In this document: in pieces, positions 30,616-39,540 of the stretch
Layout of the letters: the number at the start of each line of letters is the position of its first letter
Numbering within the stretch: position 1 is the first letter of the stretch
Source of the DNA: Gammaproteobacteria bacterium
GTDB taxonomy: Bacteria > Pseudomonadota > Gammaproteobacteria > UBA4575
DNA: 64,000 nt
Direction of reading: 5' to 3'
NCBI GenBank assembly: GCA_011523795.1
Contig: WTFY01000010.1
Location: 345,792-409,791 of the forward strand
Made by a program: the position numbers and the translations under genes
The notes under the pieces: model-generated
Databases searched by the model: none
The model's input: only the letters and a program-made list of their open reading frames with translations
Told to the model about the DNA's origin: nothing

Positions 30616-31548
30616 ATGAAAGCCTTAACGGTCTGTGTACTGGGCGGAACCGGTTTTGTTGGCAGCCACTTGTGTGCGGAGCTCGACCGACGTGGTCATC
30701 GACTCAGGATCGCATCCCGCAGGCGTGAACGTTCCCGGAAATTGCTGGTGTTGCCGGGTGCGCAAGTCATCCAGGCCGACGTGCATGATGTGGCCCAGCT
30801 TCATGCATGTGTCCAAGGCTGTGATGCGGTGATCAACCTTGTTGGCATCCTCAACGAGAAAGGCCGCCGAGGCAGGGAATTCCACGCCGTTCATGTAGAA
30901 CTGGTTCAAAAGCTCATCAACGCATGCGTTCAGTGCAACATCACCAGGCTGCTTCACATGAGTGCGCTCAACGCGAGTCCGGATGCTCCAAGTCATTACC
31001 TGCGCTCGAAGGGAGAGGCCGAGAATCATGTGCATTCCGCAGGCGGGAAAGTAGCGGTTACCAGTTTCAGGCCTTCTGTGATTTTTGGCCCGGAGGACGA
31101 TTTCCTGAACCGCTTCGCATCCCTGCTTGCATGGAGCCCCGGGATCTTCCTGCTGCCTTGTCCCCATGCCAGGCTGGCACCCGTGTATGTGGGCGATATT
31201 GCGGGGGTCATGGCAGATGCCCTTGACGACCCCGCGGCCTGCGGTTCCAGGCTGGACCTGTGTGGTCCCAGGCAGTATACCCTCAGGCAGCTGGTGAGCT
31301 ACACCGCTGCTGTGTGCGGGCTCAGGAGAAGAGTACTGGGTTTGCCGAACTGGATGTCCAGGCTGCAAGCGCATCTTTTGGGGTTTGCGCCGGGCAAACC
31401 GTTTACCCTGGACAACTACCTGTCCTTCCAGGTTGACAGCATTTGCCAGGGGCCAGGTCATTGCCCGACGACTCTTGAGTCCGTCGCACCGGGGTACCTG
31501 CGCAAGCAGTCAGATTATGACACCTTTCGCAGCAAGCACGCCGGTTAA
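30616..31548 (+). CDS. NDUFA9-like NAD(P)-binding SDR family protein
   Basis: 310 residues, atypical SDR. Nucleotide motif VLGGTGFVGSHL at the start, LVGILNE and RPSVIFGPEDDFLNRFA are hallmarks of the complex I NDUFA9/YbjT-like branch, whose bacterial members are of uncertain function (quinone- or lipid-related roles have been suggested for relatives). The C-terminus overlaps the convergent aminopeptidase gene by four bases. No complex I genes are nearby. Confidence 0.8.
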   Translation: MKALTVCVLGGTGFVGSHLCAELDRRGHRLRIASRRRERSRKLLVLPGAQVIQADVHDVAQLHACVQGCDAVINLVGILNEKGRRGREFHAVHVELVQKLINACVQCNITRLLHMSALNASPDAPSHYLRSKGEAENHVHSAGGKVAVTSFRPSVIFGPEDDFLNRFASLLAWSPGIFLLPCPHARLAPVYVGDIAGVMADALDDPAACGSRLDLCGPRQYTLRQLVSYTAAVCGLRRRVLGLPNWMSRLQAHLLGFAPGKPFTLDNYLSFQVDSICQGPGHCPTTLESVAPGYLRKQSDYDTFRSKHAG

Positions 31549-32597
31549 CATTCCAGGTGCGAGCGGAACAAGCGTGTGCGTTCTTCCTGTGACCGCCTGG
31601 AGATTTCCTTCACACGCCGGTAGAAGACACTGAAGTCGCGGCCGCATGCCACGAACAGCTGTTTGAACGCAGGAGTCAGGTCCCGGTACAGGGCAAGGGC
31701 ACCGAGCTGTGCGTTGTTCAGGGGCCCGGCCATCCATTTGCGGTATCGGGTCAACTGGTCATTCGTCCGCACCAGGCCTTCGTACTGCTGACGGAGTTCA
31801 GCAATCATTTTCCGCTTTTCGTCGCGCATGGCATCGGCAGGCAGGTCCGTGGAATACAGTTGCCTGAATTCACGCCGGGCCTGCCCGATGAAGTCGGAAA
31901 ACACCTTTTTCTGGGCAATCCAGTTCTCGTACCTGTCCTGTTCGACCTGGCGTGCACCGTGTTCAAACCACAGGCTTACACCGAGTTCCTCAACGGCCGT
32001 GGCGAAGGCCTCGTTGAAGCCGGTGTCCCCTTTCAGGTAAAGCTGCTGGTGTGCGAGCTCGTGAAAGATGTAGGAGGCCGTGACAATTTCGCCCCGGTTG
32101 AGCATGCTGCTCAGCAAGGGATCATCGAACCAGCCCAGGGTGGAATATGCGGTCACCCCGGAGACGTGGACGTCCAGCCCCAGACCGGACAGTTTCCTGG
32201 CATAGGCCCTGGCGTCATTCTTGTCGAAAAAACCCCGGTATTTCAGGCAGCCTACTATCGGGAAGCACCATTTGCGCAGTGACACGGAAAATTCAGGTGC
32301 GGCAAAAACGCTCCAGACCACGTAGGGCCTGTCCAGCTGGACATAGCTGCGGTAACTGTCATTTTCAGGCAGTTTGAGATGCGAGCTTGCGAAGGATCGC
32401 AGTTCCTGGGCGAGCATCAGCTGATCTATCAGTTTCTTGTCCAGCCCGGAATCGTTTACGATATCGGCAATGGGCTTGCGTTTGGAAATCAAGGACAAGT
32501 GGCCGCTGACGGATTGATGGTAATACCCGATCGTCGTGCATCCTGTGCATAAGCTGGCAAGCAATACCAGACTCAATACCCGGGTACAGTTTTTCAT
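31545..32597 (-). CDS. Aminopeptidase family lipoprotein (PF10023-like)
   Basis: 350 residues. N-terminus MKNCTRVLSLVLLASLCTGC looks like a lipoprotein signal ending at Cys. A zinc peptidase motif HELAHQQLY (HExxH) is followed by FNEAFATAVEELG, giving the third ligand Glu. IGYYHQSVSGHLSLISKRKP near the N-terminus is typical of the predicted aminopeptidase family. Substrate unknown. It is divergent from cca with about 35 bp between the starts. Confidence 0.78.
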   Translation of the reverse strand: MKNCTRVLSLVLLASLCTGCTTIGYYHQSVSGHLSLISKRKPIADIVNDSGLDKKLIDQLMLAQELRSFASSHLKLPENDSYRSYVQLDRPYVVWSVFAAPEFSVSLRKWCFPIVGCLKYRGFFDKNDARAYARKLSGLGLDVHVSGVTAYSTLGWFDDPLLSSMLNRGEIVTASYIFHELAHQQLYLKGDTGFNEAFATAVEELGVSLWFEHGARQVEQDRYENWIAQKKVFSDFIGQARREFRQLYSTDLPADAMRDEKRKMIAELRQQYEGLVRTNDQLTRYRKWMAGPLNNAQLGALALYRDLTPAFKQLFVACGRDFSVFYRRVKEISRRSQEERTRLFRSHLEC

Positions 32598-32633
32598 GAT
32601 ATTTTCAAGTTACCATATTTCCACGGTGTGACA

Positions 32634-33800
32634 ATGGAAGTTTATCTGGTTGGCGGTGCGGTTCGCGATGAGCTTCTGGGTTTGCCCGTCGGCGAACGCG
32701 ACTGGGTCGTGGTGGGTTCCAGCCCCGGGGAAATGCTGCGTCTGGGTTACCGCCAGGTCGGCAGGGATTTCCCGGTATTCCTGCATCCGGACACGGGCGA
32801 GGAGTATGCGCTGGCCCGGACCGAACGGAAACAGGGCCGCGGTTACCGCGGGTTCGAGGTGCATGCATCGCCGGAAGTCAGTTTGCAGGAAGACCTGAAA
32901 CGGCGCGACCTGACCATCAATGCCATGGCGAAAAGCCTGTCAGGAGAAGTGATTGACCCCTATGGCGGCCAGCGGGACCTCGGGGCCGGGCATTTGCGGC
33001 ATGTCTCGGCCACCTTCGTCGAGGATCCTCTTCGTATCCTGCGGGCGGCCCGGTTTGCGGCCAGGTTTTCCGCCCTGGGATTCAGGATCGCAGACGAGAC
33101 GATGCGGCTGCTGCGTGACATGGTCGGGGCCGGAGAACTGGAGGATGTTCCCCGGGAACGCATCTGGGAGGAAACACGTCGTGCCCTGGCCACACCCTCA
33201 CCCGGTGTGTTTTTCGATGTGCTGCATCGCCTGAATGCAACCGGGCAGGTGTATTCCGGAATGGCGGATGTATTGTTCAGTGAGCCGGCACGCAGGCTGG
33301 CACAGGCAGCACTGGCCAGCATCGTACCTCTGGACGATGAGCCGTGCGTGCGGTTTGCAGTGCTGGTCGGGGGTCTTTGTTTTCACCGGGATGAATCTGT
33401 GACGCGGGGTGCCCTTGAGGTTGCCCTGCAGCCGGGCATTCCGGGACAGTGCAGGGAGTTGCTTGAACTCACGGTGAATTTTCAGCATGCATGTCATGGT
33501 GCACTTGAGCTTGACGCCGCTGCGCTGCTGAAACTGTTGCACAGGCTCGACGGGAAGCGGCGCCCGGAACGGTTTGCCAGACTGCTGAGGATATGTTCTG
33601 CCGTGTATGCTGCCGCGAAAGGACAGGACGAATACCCGCAGGCAGACTGGCTGCGCAACACCTCCGGACGGATCGAGGCCCTCGACACACGTCGGTATAT
33701 CGGGAACCTGACCGACGGACAGGAAGTCGCCGACAGGCTGGAGCAGGCCCGGCTGCAACTGCTGGAGGAAATGATAGGAGAGCGAGGCTCTCCTGGATGA
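32634..33800 (+). CDS. cca: CCA-adding tRNA nucleotidyltransferase
   Basis: 388 residues from ATG 32634 (MEVYLVGGAVRD). Class II nucleotidyltransferase: GGAVRDELLGL, ERDWVVVGS, EYALARTERKQGRGYRGF, RRDLTINAMA and RILRAARFAARF. It repairs or adds the 3' CCA of tRNAs. E. coli Cca carries a C-terminal HD phosphohydrolase domain with a His-Asp motif; the C-terminal part here shows no HD pair at the expected place (FAVLVGGLCFHRDE), so only the transferase activity is supported. Confidence 0.92.
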   Translation: MEVYLVGGAVRDELLGLPVGERDWVVVGSSPGEMLRLGYRQVGRDFPVFLHPDTGEEYALARTERKQGRGYRGFEVHASPEVSLQEDLKRRDLTINAMAKSLSGEVIDPYGGQRDLGAGHLRHVSATFVEDPLRILRAARFAARFSALGFRIADETMRLLRDMVGAGELEDVPRERIWEETRRALATPSPGVFFDVLHRLNATGQVYSGMADVLFSEPARRLAQAALASIVPLDDEPCVRFAVLVGGLCFHRDESVTRGALEVALQPGIPGQCRELLELTVNFQHACHGALELDAAALLKLLHRLDGKRRPERFARLLRICSAVYAAAKGQDEYPQADWLRNTSGRIEALDTRRYIGNLTDGQEVADRLEQARLQLLEEMIGERGSPG

Positions 33801-33815
33801 CCGCAGGAAGCCGCC

Positions 33816-34607
33816 TCACCCGTAGGCAAGCAGCAGCACGCCTCCAAGCAGAATCCTGTAAATCACGAACGGCAGGATCCCGATCCGGTTCACAAATTTT
33901 ATGAACCAGTGTATGCAAAGGTAGGTCACTCCAGCCGAACACGCGAACACCCCGAGTCCGAAACTCCATCGTATCACCGAAGCGTCCTGCCAGACCTGGT
34001 ATCCCCCGTACAGGGAGGTTGCCAGAATGGTCGGGATGGCAAGCAGGAAGGAAAATCGTGCGGCCTCTGACCGTTTCAGGCCGAGCCACATTGCTGCCGT
34101 CATGGTGACCCCCGAGCGGGACGCCCCGGGAATGAGGGCCAGGGCCTGTGCCAGGCCGACCAGCACTGCATCCAGGGTCGTCAACTGCCGTGTCCCCCGC
34201 GTGTGACTTCCTCGCCAGTCGGCCAGCCATAACAGCAGGGCAAACCCTATGGAGGCCCAGGCGATCACGATCGCATTCCGGCTGTACTGCTCGACATGGG
34301 TGTGAAAAACGAAGGCCACGACCAGTATGGGAAGCGTGGCCCACAGGAGCAGCCAGGCTAGGTTTCTTTCCCCGCTTTCCTGCCCGGCGGAAGCGGATTC
34401 CCTGCCGGTGATCGAACGCAGGTCATCACGAAAATAAACCATTACTGCCAGCAGGCTGCCAAGATGGGCTGCAACATCCATCACCAGGCCCTGGTCCTGC
34501 CAGTGCATGATAATGGGCAGCAACACCAGGTGTGCCGAGCTTGAGATAGGCAGAAACTCGGTCAGCCCCTGTATCACTGCCAGCAGGAACGCGTGCAGTG
34601 CTTCCAT
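33816..34607 (-). CDS. uppP: Undecaprenyl-diphosphatase
   Basis: 263 residues, polytopic. The two active-site motifs are present: EFLPISSSAHLVLL near the N-terminus and GASRSGVTMTAAM mid-protein. Recycles the lipid carrier for peptidoglycan; confers bacitracin resistance when amplified. It follows midA by 14 bp on the minus strand. Confidence 0.95.
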   Translation of the reverse strand: MEALHAFLLAVIQGLTEFLPISSSAHLVLLPIIMHWQDQGLVMDVAAHLGSLLAVMVYFRDDLRSITGRESASAGQESGERNLAWLLLWATLPILVVAFVFHTHVEQYSRNAIVIAWASIGFALLLWLADWRGSHTRGTRQLTTLDAVLVGLAQALALIPGASRSGVTMTAAMWLGLKRSEAARFSFLLAIPTILATSLYGGYQVWQDASVIRWSFGLGVFACSAGVTYLCIHWFIKFVNRIGILPFVIYRILLGGVLLLAYG

Positions 34608-34621
34608 TCTACCTTGGCTGC

Positions 34622-35797
34622 CTACAGCCGCGCGCGCATGTCGCGCATCGTGAACCGGTCCGCTTCATAGTCTGCCTCTTTCCCCAGCACCATGACCTGG
34701 AAACGTTCGCCCAGGGCCGAGCCCAGGGTCAGTTGCTTGAGCCTTGCCGTCTCTGCCGCGCACGCGGCCGGGTCTTTGCCGGAGGGCCGCCAGTCGAGCA
34801 GGCCGTTGGCCAGCATGAAGTTGCGCAGGGAGCCAAAGGAGAGTACCTGTATCGCCTGCCTGCCCGCTGCCCGCGCCAGCGATGAGAAATCGACGTCCAC
34901 CGTGATGTCTTGCAATCCCGGAAAGTCAAAAGGGTTGCTGGACACCTGGTGCTTGAGGTAGCTGCGCAAGGTTCCCATGCTGCGCTGGGGGTGGTAGTAC
35001 TCGCTGCACGGGTAGCCGTAATCGATCAGAAACATGACGCATTGTCGGCAACATCCGGACCAGTTCGCAAGTACGTTTTCCAGGACAAGGCAGATTTCGC
35101 TGCAATACGGTCCGGCGAGCGGCTCAGGCAAACTTGCCATGAGGGATTCCAGCGCCGTGTCCAGTTCGCTGCACGGGGCTTGCAGGCACCAGTCCAGCTT
35201 GCCGTCCCCGGTTGTGGTCACGCACCTCTCCTGCAGCTGGCAGGGGTCGACAGCAAAACATTTCACGGGCAGTGCATCCAGCACTTCGTTGGCGATCACG
35301 ATGGCGCAGTCCAGTTCTGCAGGCATTTCCGGCAGCCATTCTACAACCGGAATGATCTCGGGAGCCTGGCTTTCGAACCGCATGCGCTGTGCAGACCTCA
35401 TGGTTTCGCTGGTCTCGTGAATGCAGTACTTGCGTGGAAGCTGCTCCCAGGCGAGCAGGTACCGGATCATGTCCAGAGCGAGCTGCCCGGTTCCTGCACC
35501 GATTTCCAGGATACTGTGTCCGGGGTTGTCCCGGATGAGTCCTGCACAGGCATGAGCCAGGCAATATGCCAGGTGGTCGGACGTCTCCGGTACCGTGACA
35601 AAATCACCCTCCTTTCCGATCACCGCGTGATCGCCGTGGTAATAGCCCACTGCCGGGTCATGGAGTGCCAGCTGCATGTACCGGTCAAATCCCATACTGC
35701 CGCCATGGCGGAGAATTTCCTGCCGGATGCGTTCGGAGCACGATGCCGTGCGCTGCAGCTGGTCTGCAGTCGGATTGTAGAAAGGCGGACGGGGCAT
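34622..35797 (-). CDS. SAM-dependent methyltransferase, MidA/NDUFAF7 family
   Basis: 391 residues. GSMGFDRYMQLALHDPAVGYY, GEEGDF-like IGKEGDFVTVPETSD, the SAM motif ILEIGAGTGQLALDM and VIANEVLDALPVKCF are diagnostic of the DUF185/NDUFAF7 branch (protein arginine methyltransferase of complex I assembly in mitochondria). Bacterial targets are not known. Divergent from folM with 60 bp between the starts. Confidence 0.88.
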   Translation of the reverse strand: MPRPPFYNPTADQLQRTASCSERIRQEILRHGGSMGFDRYMQLALHDPAVGYYHGDHAVIGKEGDFVTVPETSDHLAYCLAHACAGLIRDNPGHSILEIGAGTGQLALDMIRYLLAWEQLPRKYCIHETSETMRSAQRMRFESQAPEIIPVVEWLPEMPAELDCAIVIANEVLDALPVKCFAVDPCQLQERCVTTTGDGKLDWCLQAPCSELDTALESLMASLPEPLAGPYCSEICLVLENVLANWSGCCRQCVMFLIDYGYPCSEYYHPQRSMGTLRSYLKHQVSSNPFDFPGLQDITVDVDFSSLARAAGRQAIQVLSFGSLRNFMLANGLLDWRPSGKDPAACAAETARLKQLTLGSALGERFQVMVLGKEADYEADRFTMRDMRARL

Positions 35798-35857
35798 TCA
35801 GTCTGTCGTTATGAAGTGTTAGAGTCTGGAAAATCGAAAGTTGTCGCAAGTGTCGAT

Positions 35858-36595
35858 ATGGAAAACTCCAAGGTGGTCATGATAACAGGTGGTGCAAGGC
35901 GAATCGGCGCGGAGCTTGTCCGGCATCTGCATCGACACGAAATGCGTGTCATCCTGCATTACCGCAACTCAGAGAGTGATGCCCGCAGTCTGGCTGATGA
36001 ACTGAATGCAAGGCGCAGCAATTCGGTCAGGCTGCTTCAGGGAGACCTGACGGAGTATGCCAAGATCCCGGCCCTGATGGGACGGGCCTTCAGTTTCTTT
36101 GAGCGTCTGGATGCCCTCGTCAACAACGCATCGACCTTTTTCCCTACGGCTATCGAGAATATCAACGAGGCTGCATGGGAAAGGCTCGTAGGAACCAATC
36201 TCAAGGCCCCGCTCTACCTGATACAGGCTGCGGTGCCCTACCTGGAATCCACGAGGGGTTGCGTGGTCAATATCGTTGATATCCATGCCGGCCGGCCGCT
36301 CAAGGGGTACCCGTTATACTCCATATCCAAGGCGGGGCTTGCAATGCTGACCCGGTCCATGGCGCGGGAGCTCGCACCCGGGATTCGTGTAAACGGCATT
36401 GCACCCGGCGCAATCATGTGGCCGGAAGCCGAGCATTACGAAGCCATGCACGAGGAGATCATCTCGCGTACGGCCCTGAAGCGGGAAGGCAGCCCGTGCG
36501 ACATTGCCGATGCAGCCCTGTTCTTGATTCGTCACGCGAATTACGTGACCGGGCAAGTCATCGCGGTGGACGGGGGACGCACACTGAGCAATTGA
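35858..36595 (+). CDS. folM: Pteridine reductase / dihydromonapterin reductase-like SDR
   Basis: 245 residues from ATG 35858; the frame extends far upstream but that part is antisense to midA. SDR motifs: VMITGGARRIGAELV (with an Arg-rich cofactor loop, LHYRNSESD, suiting NADPH), LVNNASTFFP, and the catalytic YSISKAGLAMLTRSMA. VNIVDIHAGRPLKGYPLYSISK is typical of pteridine reductases. Likely reduces dihydromonapterin or dihydrofolate. Confidence 0.85.
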   Translation: MENSKVVMITGGARRIGAELVRHLHRHEMRVILHYRNSESDARSLADELNARRSNSVRLLQGDLTEYAKIPALMGRAFSFFERLDALVNNASTFFPTAIENINEAAWERLVGTNLKAPLYLIQAAVPYLESTRGCVVNIVDIHAGRPLKGYPLYSISKAGLAMLTRSMARELAPGIRVNGIAPGAIMWPEAEHYEAMHEEIISRTALKREGSPCDIADAALFLIRHANYVTGQVIAVDGGRTLSN

Positions 36596-36604
36596 GGTGT
36601 CGTC

Positions 36605-37348
36605 TTACCAGTAGCTTTCCGTAGTGATCTGACCCGGGCTTCTGCGAAGGTTTTTCTTGAGCCCCTTCTCCTTCAGCGCGCTGCGGGTATCGGCCACCAT
36701 ATCCGGATTTCCGCAAAGCATGGCTTGCGAACAGGCCGGGTCAAGTTCAATACCTGTCTTTTCCTCCAGCCTGCCGCTCAGGATGGCTGCGGGAATCCGG
36801 CCTGGCATGGCGAAGCCGGCGGGTTCGCGGCTTACGAAAGGGATCATCTGGAATCTTTCGGGATGACGGTTTTCGAAGGTCCGGATCGTATCCCGGTAGC
36901 TCAACTCCCGGGCGTGGCGCACCGCATGGACCAGTACGATATTTTCAAACCGGCTCCACACTTCCCCGGATTTCAGAATGGACAGGAAAGGTCCCAGGGC
37001 GGTGCCTGTGGCAAACATCCAGATGTCCCGTCCGTCGGGAACCTCGTTCAGCGTGAAAAACCCGTTCACCCGCCTGTCGATCCAGACCGGGTCGGATTCA
37101 CGCAGCTCGTACAGGCGGGGAGACAGGGGTCCGTCCTGAACCGTGATGGAATAAAACTCGTGGGTGCTTTCATGGGGGGCGTTTACAAAGGAATAGGGCC
37201 GTCCCACGATCTGGTCACCTATGTTCAGGCCAAGACGCCCGTACTGTCCGGCAATGAACGGGTCGATGTCTGCCTCGATGGACAGTGAGTACAGCATCTC
37301 TGTCCAGTGTCTGTTCCTGACGACTTTGCCCTCGATCCAGTTGCTCAT
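36605..37348 (-). CDS. fpr: Ferredoxin/flavodoxin-NADP+ reductase
   Basis: 247 residues from ATG 37348 (MSNWIEGKVVRNRHW), which matches the Fpr N-terminus; an upstream in-frame start adds 15 unrelated residues. FAD motif GRPYSFVNAP, NADP motif FATGTALGPFLSIL, and C-terminal LCGNPDMVADT and TESYW. Supplies reduced ferredoxin or flavodoxin. A Rieske-type protein is encoded just upstream on the same strand. Confidence 0.92.
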   Translation of the reverse strand: MSNWIEGKVVRNRHWTEMLYSLSIEADIDPFIAGQYGRLGLNIGDQIVGRPYSFVNAPHESTHEFYSITVQDGPLSPRLYELRESDPVWIDRRVNGFFTLNEVPDGRDIWMFATGTALGPFLSILKSGEVWSRFENIVLVHAVRHARELSYRDTIRTFENRHPERFQMIPFVSREPAGFAMPGRIPAAILSGRLEEKTGIELDPACSQAMLCGNPDMVADTRSALKEKGLKKNLRRSPGQITTESYW

Positions 37349-37410
37349 TGGGTATTGCAGGTGTAGCCTGAATTCATACTGAAATAGGGGCAAGATTCGC
37401 AGAAATCAAC

Positions 37411-37746
37411 TCAAGTGTCCTGGAAATCGCCCGGACAAACCTCGATCCGGCCGTCCCTGATTCGAACCGGATAGCAGCGCAGGGCTTCCGTGGCAGGTTC
37501 TTCCATGGGTTGTCCGGTGACCACGCTGAAACGGCTTCCGTGCAGGGTACAACTGACCAGTTCCCCCTTCAGGCAACCGAGTGCGAGAGAGGAATCTTCA
37601 TGTGTGCACATATCATCAACGGCATATACTTTGCCGTCTACATTGGCAAGTAGAATATCCCCATGGGCCATCTTCACTTTCAGGGTATTTCCAGGCGGCA
37701 GCTGGTCCTGCGAGGCGACGTCAAAAAATCTTTCCTGTGCGTCCAT
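37411..37746 (-). CDS. Rieske [2Fe-2S] protein (NirD/ferredoxin-component type)
   Basis: 111 residues. Cluster ligands are CTHEDSSLALG (Cys-x-His) and CTLHGSRF (Cys-x-x-His) with the usual spacing. Small soluble Rieske ferredoxin of the NirD/dioxygenase-ferredoxin class. It lies 62 bp before fpr on the same strand and might be its electron partner; that is inference from position. Confidence 0.88.
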   Translation of the reverse strand: MDAQERFFDVASQDQLPPGNTLKVKMAHGDILLANVDGKVYAVDDMCTHEDSSLALGCLKGELVSCTLHGSRFSVVTGQPMEEPATEALRCYPVRIRDGRIEVCPGDFQDT

Positions 37747-37801
37747 GGGTTTCGGAACCGGGAATAACGGTTAGACCGTACAAGTACATTCGGGGCCAAT
37801 C

Positions 37802-38041
37802 ATGCCTTACTTTATCTATAAAATCACATCCGGGTCTTCAGGTGCCATCAAGGCGCTTGAATGCATTGACAGGTACGACGGGTTCAAACAGGCCAAGAAG
37901 TTCATCCGTGAGCTGCGCGAACAGACCGTCCATGACAGCAGGACCGTGATCAAGATGATTTTTGCTGACGACGAACTGGAAGCTGAACAGAGACTGCGTG
38001 AGCCGCGCCAGGCGCCCATACTCAGGGAATGGGAGAAGTAA
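37802..38041 (+). CDS. Small unknown protein
   Basis: 79 residues, not assigned to a family. Highly charged, with a helical middle (FKQAKKFIRELREQ) and an Asp/Glu-rich C-terminal third. Likely real: clear start, codon use like its neighbours, and a position in a compact run of plus-strand genes. Sits divergent from the Rieske gene. Confidence 0.65.
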   Translation: MPYFIYKITSGSSGAIKALECIDRYDGFKQAKKFIRELREQTVHDSRTVIKMIFADDELEAEQRLREPRQAPILREWEK

Positions 38042-38087
38042 CCTGCCGTGACCCGTTCCCGTCCGGCAATCAGGGTTTCACCCGCCA

Positions 38088-38564
38088 ATGCACATTCGAG
38101 ACATGGATGAGCACCAGTATAAAACCACATACCATTTCGTCAATCCGAACCGGTGCGTGTTTGAAAAAGCACTGAACTCACGGGTCTGCAACTGCAGCCG
38201 GGCCAAACGTTTCAATCTTGCTGACCGCGAGGGCGTTGCATGCACTTCCTTGCCCAGGCTGGAGCGCTGCAGCGTTCTGCTTGGCAAGCTCCGTGAGAAC
38301 GCGAGGTTTGCATTGCAACGCCTGAAGGTCAGCCAGACCCTGGGGCACGGCGATGAGATCAAGATCCAGAATGGAAGCATGCTGGGGCTGCAGGCGCTCG
38401 TCGAGGAAAGCCAGGACACCACGGTCCGGGACATCGATTCACTTGTCATCCAGGCGGAACGCAGGTTCGACGGCATCGACGGCTTCCCGTATTCACGACT
38501 CATGCAGGGGGTCATCGCCTATCGGTCTCGCAATCGTCGCAAGAAATCCAGGACCGGCAAGTAG
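38088..38564 (+). CDS. Unknown protein with a Cys cluster
   Basis: 158 residues (ATG 38103 is an alternative start). Four Cys lie close together around residues 25-52 (NRCVFEKALNSRVCNCS and GVACTS), with another at LERCSVLL, so metal or cluster binding is possible. The C-terminus is basic (RNRRKKSRTGK). Six bases separate it from the UDG-family gene, so the two are probably cotranscribed. No family recognised. Confidence 0.65.
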   Translation: MHIRDMDEHQYKTTYHFVNPNRCVFEKALNSRVCNCSRAKRFNLADREGVACTSLPRLERCSVLLGKLRENARFALQRLKVSQTLGHGDEIKIQNGSMLGLQALVEESQDTTVRDIDSLVIQAERRFDGIDGFPYSRLMQGVIAYRSRNRRKKSRTGK

Positions 38565-38570
38565 AGATCA

Positions 38571-39173
38571 ATGCAAACGGTTACCAGGCTGGACCGCTTG
38601 TTGGCCGAGGCACGGGCTTGCCGTGTATGTGAGCACGAGTTGCCGCTCGGGGCCAATCCGGTCTTGCGTGCAGGGCATGGTGCCAGGATACTGATCGTGG
38701 GCCAGGCTCCGGGAATCAGGGTGCACAGGACCGGCGTTCCCTGGAATGATCCGAGTGGCAAACGCCTGCGCGAATGGATGGATCTTGAAGATTGCGTGTT
38801 CTATGACGAGCGACGGGTTGCAATCATCCCGATGGGGTTCTGCTACCCGGGCAAGGGTCCCTCGGGCGACCTGCCGCCACGAAAGGAATGCGCACCACTG
38901 TGGCACAAGAGACTGTTGGACATGCTTCCAGAAGTCCAGCTTGTACTGCTTGTCGGGCAGTATGCCCAGAAGTACTACCTGGCAAATCCCGGCACCACGC
39001 TTGCAGATACGGTGCGACGGTGGAAACAGTATGGCCCGAGGTATTTCCCGCTCCCACACCCTTCACCGAGAAACATCGGCTGGCTGAAAAAAAACAGCTG
39101 GTTCGAATCCGAAACCGTACCCCAGTTGCGCCAGAGAATTCATGCGGTATTGCACGGGCACCCGTTCAGCTAG
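38571..39173 (+). CDS. Uracil-DNA glycosylase family protein
   Basis: 200 residues. UDG-superfamily signatures are LIVGQAPGIRVHRTGVPW (water-activating motif region), DPSGKRLREWM, VLLVGQYAQKYY and HPSPRNIGWLKKN (motif 2). The N-terminal CRVCEHELPLG recalls family 4/5 cysteine positions, but only part of an Fe-S set is present. Substrate range cannot be fixed from sequence; DNA repair role likely. Last core-looking gene before the accessory island. Confidence 0.82.
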   Translation: MQTVTRLDRLLAEARACRVCEHELPLGANPVLRAGHGARILIVGQAPGIRVHRTGVPWNDPSGKRLREWMDLEDCVFYDERRVAIIPMGFCYPGKGPSGDLPPRKECAPLWHKRLLDMLPEVQLVLLVGQYAQKYYLANPGTTLADTVRRWKQYGPRYFPLPHPSPRNIGWLKKNSWFESETVPQLRQRIHAVLHGHPFS

Positions 39174-39426
39174 GCCGGGATGAGACCCGGGAATCCCGGG
39201 CAGCGTACGGGCCTGCCCCGGTACGGCATTTGTCAAGGCAATTGATGGTCAGGTTCCTGGAATATTTCAGGGACAGGGCCTGCTGCACAGGAACGCGGAT
39301 GCGGCCATTTAAAAAAGCAATAGGTACTCCAGATTATCTCGCAACTATCTATATAGGAATATTAACATATACTAATATATATCCTATACTGCCCTCAACA
39401 AATTTAACCAGTTCGAGGACAGTAAC
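39174..39426 (+). promoter_or_regulatory. AT-rich left boundary of the island with strong promoter
   Basis: A marked AT-rich pocket (about 39305-39405) in otherwise GC-rich DNA. TTAACA (39362-39367), 17-base spacer, TATACT (39385-39390) is a near-consensus sigma-70 promoter reading into the small ORF at 39427. The composition jump marks the start of the accessory region. Confidence 0.7.
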
Positions 39427-39540
39427 ATGGATAGAATCTTCTCAAAAATTAACGATCTGAACACCGTACTCTGGGTGGAGACGGCAGTGTTTATTGCAGC
39501 TGCAGGCCTCATCTTCGGCCTTGTTGTGGGGGTTTTGTAG
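39427..39540 (+). CDS. 37-residue single-helix membrane peptide
   Basis: A short ORF beginning MDRIFSKINDLNTVLW and ending in one hydrophobic helix (TAVFIAAAGLIFGLVVGVL). GAGGA lies seven bases before the ATG and a near-consensus promoter lies 37 bp upstream of the start, so translation is likely. No family recognised. Being the first gene of the island and ahead of a membrane hydroxylase, it may be a small subunit or stabiliser of a membrane enzyme, but this is inference. Confidence 0.6.
   Translation: MDRIFSKINDLNTVLWVETAVFIAAAGLIFGLVVGVL

Noticed and set aside
34910-35857. Long upstream extension of the folM reading frame
   Set aside because: It is antisense to midA, has no family similarity, and the SDR fold begins exactly at ATG 35858.
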